Shown here: piece after piece, positions 42,297 to 51,700 of the stretch
Position numbering within the stretch: position 1 is the stretch's first letter
Layout: each line of letters begins with the position of its first letter
From: Hyphococcus flavus
Lineage (GTDB): Bacteria > Pseudomonadota > Alphaproteobacteria > Caulobacterales > Parvularculaceae
Reading direction: 5' to 3'
Assembly: GCF_028748065.1 (NCBI RefSeq)
Contig: NZ_CP118166.1
Location: forward strand, 77,501-141,500
Length of the DNA stretch: 64,000 nt
The notes under the pieces: model-generated
Seen by the model: only the letters and a program-made list of their open reading frames with translations
Database searches by the model: none
Told to the model about the DNA's origin: nothing
Program-made: the position numbers and the translations under genes

Positions 42297-44255
42297 CTAT
42301 TCCTTATTCTCAAGCGTAATTAACTTGGCGCGAATGGCGACCTGATCGCCTTCTTTCACCATTACATTCTCTACGACGCCATCACGTGGCGCGATAAGTT
42401 GGTGCTCCATTTTCATGGCTTCAATTGTGGCGAGAACGGAACCTTTTAAAACCGTTTCACCTTTCGCGACTCTTACACTTGTGATCAAGCCCGCCATCGG
42501 CGCCTTCACAATATGATCACCGCTTGCAGCATCGCTGGCGGGCGCTAATGTCAGGTCTTTATAACGCTCCCATGCTCCATCGACGTCAATCTCGATATCC
42601 TCACCTGTCTTGAGGTACCGCGCATAACAAACCTGTCCATTGTGGCCATACCGAATAACGTCATCTGACTTGTCAAAGACTTCAATGCTGATTTCGGCGC
42701 CGTGGACGATTGAGGTTACCACTGAACCCGAGAGCTTTATCTCTGCTTGAATGGTTTCATGGCTGGAACTCAACAATTGCAGCGGAAAACTCGACTCTCC
42801 ACGCGAGACCCACCCTGTAAGATGATCGCTGAAAGGCCGGTCGATGAGTGCTGCTCCCACCAACGCCATAGCGGCCTTACCGCCAGGTGTGGAACGTTTC
42901 GTGAGCCTATCTAGATTTTGTTCGATGTAGCCTGTGTCTGCTTCGCCATTAGCAAATCCTTCGTCTTCCAGTAGTGAGATTAGAAAATCACGGTTGTGAG
43001 TAATTCCCAAAAGGGTAGTGTTAACGAGTGCCGATGTCAGCTTTTGGCGTGCCACATCGCGATTTGGGCCATGCACGATCACTTTTGCGATCATCGGATC
43101 ATAGTAAGCCGAAACATTATCACCCTGTCCAATTCCCGAATCAATGCGCAGAGCGTCAGTAGCAGGGAATTCAAGAATAGCAGCCTTCCCTGTATGCGGC
43201 GCGAATTCCTGTGCAGGGTCTTCTGCATATAGACGCGCCTCTATCGCCCAGCCATCAATCACTATGTCAGTTTGCTGAAACGACAGCTTGCCGCCTTCAG
43301 CAACGTCGATTTGCAATGATACAAGGTCCAGACCTGTCACAAACTCCGTCACGGGGTGTTCGACTTGAAGGCGAGTATTCATCTCAAGGAAATAAAATTC
43401 ATCACGTGCGGGATCATATAGAAATTCAACTGTCCCTGCCCCGACATAATTCACGGCTTGAGCGGCTTTCACTGCTGCAGCTCCCATTTCTGCACGTTTA
43501 TCGGACGAGATTACCGGCGACGGCGCTTCCTCTATCACTTTCTGATTGCGCCGTTGCAGTGAACAATCCCGCTCTCCCAGGTGCACGCAATTACCATGCT
43601 GATCGGCGAAAACCTGAACCTCTACATGTCTTGCGCCTGCGACAGCACGCTCCAACAACAAGGCACCACTACCAAACGCCGCTTCCGCCTCTTTTCGGGC
43701 AGACAGGATAGCGCAAGACAGATCATTTTTGTTCTTAACAACGCGCATGCCACGGCCGCCACCTCCGGCGGAAGCTTTCACCATGACTGGAAAACCGACT
43801 TTCTCCGCCTCTCCGATTAGCGTTGCGTCAGACTGGTCGTCTCCGTGATAGCCGGGAATGCACGGCACCCCAGCATCAATCATCCGCCGTTTAGACTCGG
43901 CTTTATCGCCCATTGCGGCGATAGCCCCAGCAGGCGGGCCAACAAAAATAATTCCCGCGTTAACGCATGCCCTGGCGAAGTCGGCTCGCTCAGACAGAAA
44001 ACCATACCCGGGATGGATAGCGTCAGCGTTTGACCTTTTAGCTACAGCAACAACAGCGTCGATATTCAAATAACTTTGCGCTGGCTCGGAAGCACCTATG
44101 TGATACGCTTCGTCGGCTAGCCTGACATGCATGGCGTTCGTATCCGCCTCTGAGTAAACAGCGACGCATTTTATGCCTCTCGCTTTCGCGGTGCGCATGA
44201 TACGGCATGCGATTTCACCTCGGTTCGCGATAAGAAGTTTACGGATGCGCGTCAT
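42297..44255 (-). CDS. atuF: Biotin-dependent acyl-CoA carboxylase alpha subunit (AtuF/MccA type)
   Basis: The 652-aa protein combines a biotin carboxylase (MTRIRKLLIANRGEIACRIM; ATP-grasp with GGGGRGMRVV and EMNTRLQVEHPVTE), a linker, and a C-terminal biotinyl domain with EAMKMEH. It carboxylates biotin for the beta subunit. ATG 44255 overlaps the hydratase stop by four bases. Geranyl-CoA and 3-methylcrotonyl-CoA carboxylase alpha subunits cannot be separated by motifs alone. The symbol follows the atu-type beta subunit and gene order, and methylcrotonyl-CoA remains a possible substrate. Confidence 0.72.
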   Translation of the reverse strand: MTRIRKLLIANRGEIACRIMRTAKARGIKCVAVYSEADTNAMHVRLADEAYHIGASEPAQSYLNIDAVVAVAKRSNADAIHPGYGFLSERADFARACVNAGIIFVGPPAGAIAAMGDKAESKRRMIDAGVPCIPGYHGDDQSDATLIGEAEKVGFPVMVKASAGGGGRGMRVVKNKNDLSCAILSARKEAEAAFGSGALLLERAVAGARHVEVQVFADQHGNCVHLGERDCSLQRRNQKVIEEAPSPVISSDKRAEMGAAAVKAAQAVNYVGAGTVEFLYDPARDEFYFLEMNTRLQVEHPVTEFVTGLDLVSLQIDVAEGGKLSFQQTDIVIDGWAIEARLYAEDPAQEFAPHTGKAAILEFPATDALRIDSGIGQGDNVSAYYDPMIAKVIVHGPNRDVARQKLTSALVNTTLLGITHNRDFLISLLEDEGFANGEADTGYIEQNLDRLTKRSTPGGKAAMALVGAALIDRPFSDHLTGWVSRGESSFPLQLLSSSHETIQAEIKLSGSVVTSIVHGAEISIEVFDKSDDVIRYGHNGQVCYARYLKTGEDIEIDVDGAWERYKDLTLAPASDAASGDHIVKAPMAGLITSVRVAKGETVLKGSVLATIEAMKMEHQLIAPRDGVVENVMVKEGDQVAIRAKLITLENKE

Positions 44256-45088
44256 GCTTCTTTCTTTGCCAAGTAAGTTTCGACCCATACTGGTGCAGTT
44301 TTGCTGGCGAACGCCGCAGCGCCTTCCCGTCCCTTACCGCGCAGACATGCTGCAAATTCTTTCGCCGCAAGATCTAACTGAGCAGAATCAATAGGATTTG
44401 CACTTCGATTGAGTATATCTTTTGTCACGGCGTTTGCTTCAGGCTCACAACGCCCAGCAGCATTCAGTGTTTCATAAAGCGCAGCTTCAAGATCGGCCGC
44501 ACCGTGTGCAACACGATCAACATGGCCTATTCGCAACGCATCAGTTGCGTTGAAATGCGCACCGGTGAGCGCAAGGCGGCGTGCATTGTAGACACCCACA
44601 CGCCGGACAAGGAATGGGCCGATCTGCGCAGGCGGCACGCCGAGCGTGGTTTCCGATAATGAAAATCGCGTATTTTCCTCAGCGATTGAAACATCCGAAA
44701 CACTGATGAAGCCGTTAGCGCCGCCAAATGCGACCCCTTCAACCACAGTTACAAAAATCTGCGGCAAGGCATCAAGCTTCAACAGAAGATTACCAAAAAC
44801 ACGGTTGCCATTTGCAACCGGATCTTCACTATCGGATTCAGGTTCCGGCATCATCAACTGTTTGCCGAACTCCTTGATGTCACCGCCCGCGCAGAAGGCG
44901 CCGCTCGAACCACGCAATACCAGCGCCCTGAGATCACGGTTTTCCTGCAGCCAGTCACATAGGGTGATGAGGCCTTCGACCATGGCGGTGTTCAGCGCAT
45001 TTTTAGCCTTCGGTCGATTAAGAGTCGCAAAAACCACGGACTGATCGCGCGTGAGCAGGATATCGGTCAGTTCCGGCAATCTTTCCAT
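44252..45088 (-). CDS. atuE: Enoyl-CoA hydratase, isohexenylglutaconyl-CoA hydratase (AtuE) type
   Basis: The 278-aa crotonase-fold protein has the oxyanion-hole CAGGDIKEF motif, VEGVAFGGANGF and LSETTLGVPPAQIGPFLVRR. The GGDIK and PAQIxPF patterns recall AtuE more than LiuC, whose usual motif is GADL. Start ATG 45088 was chosen with AAGG upstream; a GTG two codons earlier overlaps the upstream stop. It would hydrate the glutaconyl-CoA made by the carboxylase. Coupled to the next gene by ATGA. Confidence 0.75.
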   Translation of the reverse strand: MERLPELTDILLTRDQSVVFATLNRPKAKNALNTAMVEGLITLCDWLQENRDLRALVLRGSSGAFCAGGDIKEFGKQLMMPEPESDSEDPVANGNRVFGNLLLKLDALPQIFVTVVEGVAFGGANGFISVSDVSIAEENTRFSLSETTLGVPPAQIGPFLVRRVGVYNARRLALTGAHFNATDALRIGHVDRVAHGAADLEAALYETLNAAGRCEPEANAVTKDILNRSANPIDSAQLDLAAKEFAACLRGKGREGAAAFASKTAPVWVETYLAKKEA

Positions 45089-45090
45089 TC

Positions 45091-46272
45091 TCACGCCTTA
45101 TTGGATTTACCTGGCAGCGTGCCAAGATATTTGCAGATGATGGACAGCATCACTTCGTCCGCTCCGCCGCCAATGGAGGCGAGCCGCCCATCGCGATAGG
45201 CACGCGTCACATTCGTTTCTTCCATAAACCCCATGCCGCCCCAGTATTGCAGGCAGGAATCATTTACTTCGCGCGCAAGCCTGCCGACTTTCAATTTCGC
45301 CATGGATGCCAGCATGGTAGCGTCCTCACCTTGCATCATTTTTTCGACCGCATCCCATGTAAGAGATCGTAAAGCCTGGACATCGGTTTTAAGTTCCGCA
45401 AGACGGAAGTGGACAACCTGATTATCGAGAATAGATTGGCCGAACGCCTTTCGCTGGCGTGCGTACTCCGTTGTCTCATCAATGGTTTCATCGAGGCTGA
45501 CGAGACTCGATAGAGCAGCCCAAAGACGTTCTTCCTGAAACTGCAGCATCTGATACATGAACCCGGCGCCCTCTTCACCGATCAGATATCGTTGCGGCAC
45601 GCGCACATTTTCAAAATAGAACTCCGCCGTATCAGAAGAACGCATGCCGAGCTTTTTAAGTTTGCGGGCGATTGTAATGCCTTTGCGGTGTTTGCCGCTT
45701 TCATCTTTGAGCGGCATGCAGATGAGCGACTTGTTCCGGTGCGCCGCACCCTCGCTTGTGTTGGCTAGGAGACACATCCAGTCAGCCTGCGTCCCACTTG
45801 TCGTCCACATCTTACCGCCATTAATGATGTAATCGTCGCCGTTTTTCTTGGCGGTTGTCTTGATGGAAGCGACGTCAGACCCTGAGCCTACTTCCGAAAC
45901 GCCAAGACAAGAAACATAGTCGCCCGAAATCGATGGACGGAGAAAATCTTCTTTTGCCGCGTCCGACCCGAAACGCGCCAGCGCCGGCGTCGCCATGTCG
46001 GTCTGCACACCAATGGCCATGGGCACGCCGCCGCACTTAATATGACCGAGGGTCTCGGCGACGACCGCGCCATAGGACCAGTCTAGCCCCATACCGCCAT
46101 ATTCTGTCGGTTTGGTGACGCCAAGCATCCCAAGATCACCCAGCCCCTTGAATACATCATGAGCAGGAAAGATCTCTGCATCTTCCCACTCATCCACATA
46201 CGGATTGATTTCCGTGTCGATGAATTTTTTTAGCGTCGATCGGATCTGATCGTGTTCTGTTGTGAGTTTCAT
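45091..46272 (-). CDS. atuD: Acyl-CoA dehydrogenase, citronellyl-CoA dehydrogenase (AtuD) type
   Basis: The 393-aa flavoprotein has the family motifs LGVSEVGSGSDVASI, WTTSGTQADWMCLLAN and RDGRLASIGGGADEVML. The helix CGGVPMAIGVQTDMATPALARFG resembles AtuD-like enzymes. It would introduce the alpha,beta double bond before carboxylation. In liu operons isovaleryl-CoA dehydrogenase normally precedes the beta subunit, whereas here it follows, as in atuC-atuD. It lies eight bases after the beta-subunit gene. The exact substrate is inferred. Confidence 0.75.
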   Translation of the reverse strand: MKLTTEHDQIRSTLKKFIDTEINPYVDEWEDAEIFPAHDVFKGLGDLGMLGVTKPTEYGGMGLDWSYGAVVAETLGHIKCGGVPMAIGVQTDMATPALARFGSDAAKEDFLRPSISGDYVSCLGVSEVGSGSDVASIKTTAKKNGDDYIINGGKMWTTSGTQADWMCLLANTSEGAAHRNKSLICMPLKDESGKHRKGITIARKLKKLGMRSSDTAEFYFENVRVPQRYLIGEEGAGFMYQMLQFQEERLWAALSSLVSLDETIDETTEYARQRKAFGQSILDNQVVHFRLAELKTDVQALRSLTWDAVEKMMQGEDATMLASMAKLKVGRLAREVNDSCLQYWGGMGFMEETNVTRAYRDGRLASIGGGADEVMLSIICKYLGTLPGKSNKA

Positions 46273-46280
46273 GACTTCTC

Positions 46281-47891
46281 CTACATCCGCCCGATGCCGA
46301 AGGCGTTAGGCCGTAACTCCCGTCGCTTCGCCTCCGCGACCGTATCGAGACAGAACGCCAGAATCTTTCGACTGTCGCGTGGGTCGATCAGTCCATCGTC
46401 CCATAGCCGCGCCGTGGCAAATAGCGCCGTCGATTCCGCGTCGTATGTATCAACGATATGCTTCGCCATGCCGTCGAGAAACTCAGCGTTCGGCTCCTCG
46501 CCTTTCTTGCGTGCGCCTTCCTCAGCGACGATCCGCATGGTTTTCGCCGCCTGTTCGCCGCCCATCACCGCGATGCGGTTGTTGGGCCAGGCAAAGATAA
46601 AACGCGGATCGAAAGCGCGCCCGCACATGCCGTAATTCCCTGCCCCGAACGAAGCTCCGATGTGCAACGTCATTTTCGGTACGCGCATGTTCGTCACCGC
46701 CTGGATCATTTTCGAGCCGTGCTTTACGATGCCATTCTGTTCCGCATCCGTGCCGACAAGATAGCCGGTGGTGTTCTGTAAAAAAATAACCGGCGTGCCG
46801 GCCTGATCCATCAGTTGAATGAACTGCGCGACCTTTGCCGCTCCATTTGCATCGATCGGACCGTTATTGGAGATAATCCCGACTTCATGCCCGGCAATCG
46901 CCGCATGCGTGCACAAAGTCGCCGCACCATACCCGTCCTTGAAACCTAGCAAGTCCGAGCCATCAACAATACGGGCAATCACTTCGCGCGAGTCATAGGG
47001 CTGGCGATAATCTATGGGAACAACGCCCAACAACTCTTCAGCGTCATACAGCGGTTCATCGAAGGTTTTCTCCTCGCCCGCATTATTCCAGCCGAGCTTG
47101 GTTACTATCTCCCGAGCGATCCTGACGCCATCGCCGTCATTTTCCGCCATATATTCGGCAGTGCCCGAAACGTGATAGTGCATTTCTGCACCACCAAGAT
47201 CTTCATCTGTGGCGATCTCGCCGGTGGCGGCTTTCAGCAAAGGCGGGCCCGCAAGGAAAACTTTCGACTTGCCGCGTACCGCAACGACATAATCGGAAAG
47301 CCCTGTCTGGTAGGCGCCGCCAGCCGTCGATGATCCGTGCACCACGGAAATTACTGGACACCCGGCGGCTGACAGTCGCGCAAGGTTAGCGAAAGTTCGC
47401 CCGCCGGGGACAAACATTTCCGACTGGCGCATGAGGTTGGCGCCGGCGCTTTCAATAAGCTGCACAAAGGGTAATTTATTTTCGAGCGCCAGCGCCTGTG
47501 CTCTTAACGCCTTATGCACACCCATGGGCGTCGCCGCACCGCCCTTAATACCGCTGTCGGATGCAGAAATGACGCAACGGACGCCAGAAATGAAACCTAC
47601 GCCAGATATCCCGCCGCCGCCGGAGATATTCTTGTCTCCATCATCGTCATGCATTTTGTAGCCGCAGAGCGTGGAGAGCTGAACAAAAGGCGCACCTCGA
47701 TCAAGGATCAGCGCAAGCCGCTCGCGCGGCAACAATTGCCCGCGCTTTTCGAATTTCGTTTTTGCACGCGCCGAGTTTGCGGCAACTTTTGCTTCCAGCT
47801 CGCGGAATTTCTCAATCAGTTTCAAATGATCGGCGCGGTTCTGTGCGAAAGCCTCGCTGCGCAAATCAATTTCAGAGTCAAAAACAGGCAT
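46281..47891 (-). CDS. atuC: Acyl-CoA carboxyltransferase beta subunit (geranyl-CoA carboxylase AtuC type)
   Basis: The 536-aa protein is a two-domain carboxyltransferase with GYKMHDDDGDKNISGGGGI, the CoA-binding IESAGANLMRQSEMFV and GSSTAGGAYQTGLSDYVV. MCC beta subunits usually have DSGGANLPRQ and GSCTAGGAYVPAMSD; the differences, and GYRMHDDDG-like segments, recall AtuC. ATG 47891 was chosen as the homologous start; an upstream frame runs through the operator and is not credible. It is the first gene of a five-gene operon divergent from a TetR gene. Confidence 0.78.
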   Translation of the reverse strand: MPVFDSEIDLRSEAFAQNRADHLKLIEKFRELEAKVAANSARAKTKFEKRGQLLPRERLALILDRGAPFVQLSTLCGYKMHDDDGDKNISGGGGISGVGFISGVRCVISASDSGIKGGAATPMGVHKALRAQALALENKLPFVQLIESAGANLMRQSEMFVPGGRTFANLARLSAAGCPVISVVHGSSTAGGAYQTGLSDYVVAVRGKSKVFLAGPPLLKAATGEIATDEDLGGAEMHYHVSGTAEYMAENDGDGVRIAREIVTKLGWNNAGEEKTFDEPLYDAEELLGVVPIDYRQPYDSREVIARIVDGSDLLGFKDGYGAATLCTHAAIAGHEVGIISNNGPIDANGAAKVAQFIQLMDQAGTPVIFLQNTTGYLVGTDAEQNGIVKHGSKMIQAVTNMRVPKMTLHIGASFGAGNYGMCGRAFDPRFIFAWPNNRIAVMGGEQAAKTMRIVAEEGARKKGEEPNAEFLDGMAKHIVDTYDAESTALFATARLWDDGLIDPRDSRKILAFCLDTVAEAKRRELRPNAFGIGRM

Positions 47892-47909
47892 CGTTAATTG
47901 GGCCTTGAC

Positions 47910-47933
47910 AAAACAATATGATCGTATTGTTTT
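47910..47933. promoter_or_regulatory. 24-bp near-perfect operator between the carboxylase operon and tetR
   Basis: Arms AAAACAATA and TATTGTTTT flank a TGATCG centre, with only one mismatched pair across 24 bases. It fills most of the 48-bp gap between the two divergent starts. A TTGACA at 47905-47910 with a weak TATTGT at 47926-47931 (15-bp spacer) would place tetR transcription start near its own ATG at 47940. That would imply a leaderless message and autorepression. Confidence 0.75.
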
Positions 47934-47939
47934 ATCGTT

Positions 47940-48563
47940 ATGAGCATGCCCCGTCAACATCAAGGCGCAGTTCCTGCGAAACGCCAGGAAGAGAAGTCAG
48001 CCGCTATGAGGCGGCGCATTTGTGAAGGCGCGGTCTCCTGCCTTTCCACCCGTGGCTATCATGGAACCTCAATAAAACAGGTGGTGAATGCTGCCGGTGT
48101 CAGCTTAGGCGCACTACAACACCATTTCCCGGCGAAGGACGATCTTGTCGAAGCGACGGCGGAATTTCTGTTAAGCCGCTCGGTCAAATGGTTTCAACGC
48201 GCCAAACACAACATAGATCAGGACAAAAACGCCTTTGGCGATATGATCCGCCGGTCTTGGCGCGAACAGTTTACGACCGACGAATACGGCGCGCTGCTGG
48301 AAATTCTTGTCGCTGCACGCACCAATGCAACATTACGCCATCGTATCGCACCAAAACTTGATAGTTGGCGGCGCGACATCGAGGCGGAGTTACGCGATCT
48401 CTTGCCGGTGAACGACAACAATGCAGAAGCACTTGAAGCCATCCTTACCATTGGACGATGCATGATGACCGGCCTACTCGTACATGACGGTCTAATCGGC
48501 GATACCAAACATATGCGCAAGGTTATTGACGCCTGGATTGACCTCGCCTCAAGCGCATCTTGA
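47940..48563 (+). CDS. TetR/AcrR family regulator (AtuR-like)
   Basis: The 207-aa protein has an N-terminal HTH, TSIKQVVNAAGVSLGALQHHF, and an all-helical ligand domain. Liu operons usually use a MerR-type LiuR, whereas atu operons use a TetR-type AtuR, so this fits the atu assignment. The ATG at 47940 lies six bases from the operator edge with no ribosome site; ATG 47946 is an alternative. It probably represses the divergent operon and itself, released by an acyl-CoA or terpene ligand. Confidence 0.85.
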   Translation: MSMPRQHQGAVPAKRQEEKSAAMRRRICEGAVSCLSTRGYHGTSIKQVVNAAGVSLGALQHHFPAKDDLVEATAEFLLSRSVKWFQRAKHNIDQDKNAFGDMIRRSWREQFTTDEYGALLEILVAARTNATLRHRIAPKLDSWRRDIEAELRDLLPVNDNNAEALEAILTIGRCMMTGLLVHDGLIGDTKHMRKVIDAWIDLASSAS

Positions 48564-48702
48564 ACTTGATCTATTTTACAGTAGTTGGGAATTGCATTCA
48601 CTGAACCTCGTAATAGCCGGTCGAATGCGCTTTTCCGCTGTATGCAAATGGGTTGTAATCTGAAGTCAAAATCCCAACAGGCCCAGACACACTTGCAAAA
48701 AG

Positions 48703-49707
48703 TCAGAGCGGAGTCGCAATAAGCTCTAGTGCTTTTTCGAGCGCATCATCCGCCGCAATTTTCACATCCGGTTCAATACCCGCGCCTTCCCAACCTTGGC
48801 CTGTCTTAGGGTCGATGGTTTCGCCTACAGGAATAAACGCCGTAAACCGCTTTCCTATGCGCGCAGGCCCACCGAAATGACCGGCGCCAGCCGTTGTCTC
48901 TCCAACAACTGTTCCTCTGCCTGTGGTTTTAAACGCCAGCGTAAAATGCTCGCCAGCGGAAGCAGTCTTGCCGCTTGTCAAAATATATACAGGGGTGTCA
49001 TCCCAGCCAAGCTTGTCATCAGATGAGAGCGTCCAGTGTTGCCAGCTCATTATTCCATCAGTTGTTGGCTGACGCTTCATAGACGGCAATCCGTCAAACA
49101 TACTCGCCATGCCCCCGCCCATACCTTCGCGTATATTCATGGTGACGAGATGCGTTGGCGCTTCAAAAATATAACTCGCTAAGATATCCAACTCCGCCAG
49201 CCCACCGCCGGGCAGCTTCCGCAAATCGATAATTAGTGCTTTGGCGCCCTGGTATTCGGTCATGATTTTTCGCGCATGATCAAGAGCATCCGGCATCCCC
49301 AAAAAGATCAGCCACTCGGAGTATGCAACGTCGTCGTTAATCCACTTTGTTTCACCGTATGCATCCATTGAAGGGGGCGGTGGTGGAGCGCCAGGCGCAT
49401 CACCTTCTCTTGGCGGCGCAAAATTCAATGTGAGATGTGCATCGGAGTTTACTGCCTGAATATCTTCAGTAACAGCCGCTGCAAATTCTTTTGCATCCGC
49501 TAAATTTTCGTACGCTCCCGCGCCAAGGTTTTCTCGTAACATTGCCGCATAAGCCGCGCCGATATCCGGGTCCATATAACCCGCTTCCAGTTTGCCAGCG
49601 AGATCCATCAGTGTTGCACGCGCTTCTTCAGCGGTGATGTTATGTTGTGCTGTAGCTTGGCTGAAAAACGTTATCGCTGCGACAACACCCAATAGAACCC
49701 GTAACAT
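48703..49707 (-). CDS. Exported S41 family peptidase
   Basis: The 334-aa precursor has a signal peptide (LLGVVAAITFFSQATA). A tail-specific protease domain of the IRBP-like type includes ALIIDLRKLPGGGLAELDILASY and the nucleophile region LTSGKTASAGEHFTLAF, followed by VVGETTAGAG. No PDZ domain is seen. It would act in the periplasm on an unknown peptide. A proline-rich stretch (GAPPPPPS) lies before the catalytic domain. It is a lone minus-strand gene. Confidence 0.88.
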   Translation of the reverse strand: MLRVLLGVVAAITFFSQATAQHNITAEEARATLMDLAGKLEAGYMDPDIGAAYAAMLRENLGAGAYENLADAKEFAAAVTEDIQAVNSDAHLTLNFAPPREGDAPGAPPPPPSMDAYGETKWINDDVAYSEWLIFLGMPDALDHARKIMTEYQGAKALIIDLRKLPGGGLAELDILASYIFEAPTHLVTMNIREGMGGGMASMFDGLPSMKRQPTTDGIMSWQHWTLSSDDKLGWDDTPVYILTSGKTASAGEHFTLAFKTTGRGTVVGETTAGAGHFGGPARIGKRFTAFIPVGETIDPKTGQGWEGAGIEPDVKIAADDALEKALELIATPL

Positions 49708-49809
49708 ACGCTTAACCCTTTTAATTTATACAGTATTTTTAAATATCAATTTGAGAAGCACGACGCAACTCGTCGCAAAATAGACACACAATAACGCAAA
49801 TATCCGAGA

Positions 49810-50412
49810 TTATCCTGACGCTCGCTGGAAGGCTGGCCTTTCTGATAAGCGTTTCCACCACTTTTTCACATTCGGCGTCATAGCCTCTGCAATGCCGAGT
49901 ACATTAGCGAAGTGCAACGCATACCCGACACAGATATCCGCCATAGTGAAGCGTTCGGTACAGAGATAATCCCTGGTCTCCAGTACTTCCTCAACCGAAC
50001 GCCACCGGCCCAGAAACCATTTTTTGTAATCCTCAACGACCTGCGGCTGGCGGCGCTCTTCCGGCTCCAGCGCCGAATAGCGAAATACTAGCGTTTGCGG
50101 AAACAATAACGTCGCATCGGAACGGTGCAGCCAGTTGAGGTAGTCGCCGTATTCAGGCTCCTCAGGCGTAACGGCCAGCGGTGTCGGCCCATACCTGACG
50201 CCCAAGTACTCGCAGATCCCAGCGCTTTCGGTCATCTTAGTGTCCCCATCGATCAAGCATGGCACCGTGCCGAGCGGGTTTATCGATTTATAGGACTTAT
50301 CGAAAACGCGGGGCGGGAATTGAAGCGTAATCAACTCGTAGTGAAGCCCCAATTCCTCAAGCGCCCATAGACAGCGCATAGAGCGTGCATTTGGGCAGTG
50401 ATAAAGTTTCAT
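49810..50412 (-). CDS. Glutathione S-transferase family protein
   Basis: The 200-aa protein has a thioredoxin-like N-terminal domain (MKLYHCPNARSMRCLWALEELGL, NPLGTVPCLIDGDTKMTESAGICEYL) and an all-helical C-terminal domain with FTMADICVGYAL. The N-terminal motif differs from the SSCSxR of zeta-class maleylacetoacetate isomerase, so it does not fill that gap in tyrosine breakdown. It is divergent from the acyl-CoA dehydrogenase gene. Confidence 0.9.
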   Translation of the reverse strand: MKLYHCPNARSMRCLWALEELGLHYELITLQFPPRVFDKSYKSINPLGTVPCLIDGDTKMTESAGICEYLGVRYGPTPLAVTPEEPEYGDYLNWLHRSDATLLFPQTLVFRYSALEPEERRQPQVVEDYKKWFLGRWRSVEEVLETRDYLCTERFTMADICVGYALHFANVLGIAEAMTPNVKKWWKRLSERPAFQRASG

Positions 50413-50487
50413 GAGCGCCTCTCCAAGTTTTTTGCAAGTGTAACTGCGCGTTGACGGCGCCTCAATTCAGGAAGACAGTTCTTCACC

Positions 50488-51663
50488 ATGACCAATCCGC
50501 TTAGTTTTGACTCATTACGGTTACCATCGTCTCACCTGAACGACACCCATGAAGCGTGGCGTAAGACGGTCCGGGAGTTTGTTGATCGCGAAATCATGCC
50601 TCATGTGAATGACTGGGATGAAGCAGGCGCTTTCCCGCGCGAATTGCACAAACAAGCAGCTAAAACGGGCCTGACAGGGCTTGGCTTTCCTGAAGCATAT
50701 GGCGGCGTCAGCGAAGACGTCGATGTTTTTCATTCCATGATTTCATCGGAAGAGCTGGCGCGCGCGGGCGCCGGCGGGCTTGTCGCTGGTTTAATGACCC
50801 ATGGCATCGGCCTGCCGCCTATTATTGCGCTTGGCAGTGATGAATTAAAGCAACGCATTGCACCGGAAGTTATATCCGGTGAAAAGCTGATCGCTTTATG
50901 CGTCACCGAACCTTCTGGCGGATCGGACGTCGCAAACCTCAAAACAAAGGCCGTTCGTCAAGGCGACACCTATATCGTCAACGGTGAAAAAACCTTCATC
51001 ACAACTGGCTGTCGCGCCGATTATCTGACTGTCGCCGTGCGGACAGGCGGGGACGGCGCCAGCGGCCTCTCCCTCCTTTTGATCGAGGCTGACCAGCAAG
51101 GCGTAACACGAAGGCCGCTAAAAAAAATGGGTTGGTGGATGTCAGACACAGCGACAATCCATTTTGAAGATGTCACTGTGCCGGCTGAAAACCTTATCGG
51201 TCGGGAAAATTCCGGCTTCGTCGGCATTGTTGCGAATTTCAATATGGAGCGGCTTTCAATGGCGGCGCAGGCGATCGCGTTTGCACGGGTCTGCATCGAA
51301 GATGCTGCAGACTGGGCGCTTGAACGCCAGACTTTTGGCAAGCAGCTCTCAAAACATCAGGTGATCCGTCACAAATTCGCAGCAATGGTTCGGCGCGCGA
51401 ACGCTGCCCAGACCTATCTGGACCATTGTGCGTGGCGCGTCAGCAACGGAGAGTCACCTGTCGCAGACTTGTCGCTGCTGAAAGTACAGGCGAGCCGCAC
51501 CATGGAATTCTGCGCCCGTGAAGCTATGCAAATTCTTGGCGGCGCCGGTTTCATGCGTGGCTGCCGCGTGGAGAGGATCTATCGGGAAGTGCGTGTGATG
51601 GCAATTGGCGGCGGATCGGAAGAAATCATGAACGACCTGGCAGCGAGACAACTGGGCCTCTAG
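50488..51663 (+). CDS. Acyl-CoA dehydrogenase
   Basis: The 391-aa flavoprotein has ALCVTEPSGGSDVANL, FITTGCRADYLTVAVRTGG, and the C-terminal MQILGGAGFMRGCRVERIYREVRVMAIGGGSEEIM. It is a second member of the family and only loosely similar to the atuD-type enzyme. It probably acts on medium, long or branched acyl-CoA. A strong hairpin follows at 51701. It stands alone on the plus strand. Confidence 0.9.
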   Translation: MTNPLSFDSLRLPSSHLNDTHEAWRKTVREFVDREIMPHVNDWDEAGAFPRELHKQAAKTGLTGLGFPEAYGGVSEDVDVFHSMISSEELARAGAGGLVAGLMTHGIGLPPIIALGSDELKQRIAPEVISGEKLIALCVTEPSGGSDVANLKTKAVRQGDTYIVNGEKTFITTGCRADYLTVAVRTGGDGASGLSLLLIEADQQGVTRRPLKKMGWWMSDTATIHFEDVTVPAENLIGRENSGFVGIVANFNMERLSMAAQAIAFARVCIEDAADWALERQTFGKQLSKHQVIRHKFAAMVRRANAAQTYLDHCAWRVSNGESPVADLSLLKVQASRTMEFCAREAMQILGGAGFMRGCRVERIYREVRVMAIGGGSEEIMNDLAARQLGL

Positions 51664-51700
51664 GTCATGCGCCTGTAGCGCACACAAACAGAACATCAGA

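Noticed and set aside
41436-47891. Leucine (liu) catabolic operon assignment
   Set aside because: Beta-subunit and hydratase motifs, gene order and the TetR rather than MerR regulator fit atu better. The point is not settled without a phylogeny, so confidence was kept moderate.
49810-50412. Maleylacetoacetate isomerase to complete tyrosine degradation
   Set aside because: The GST lacks the zeta-class SSCSxR motif and is 10 kb from hmgA.
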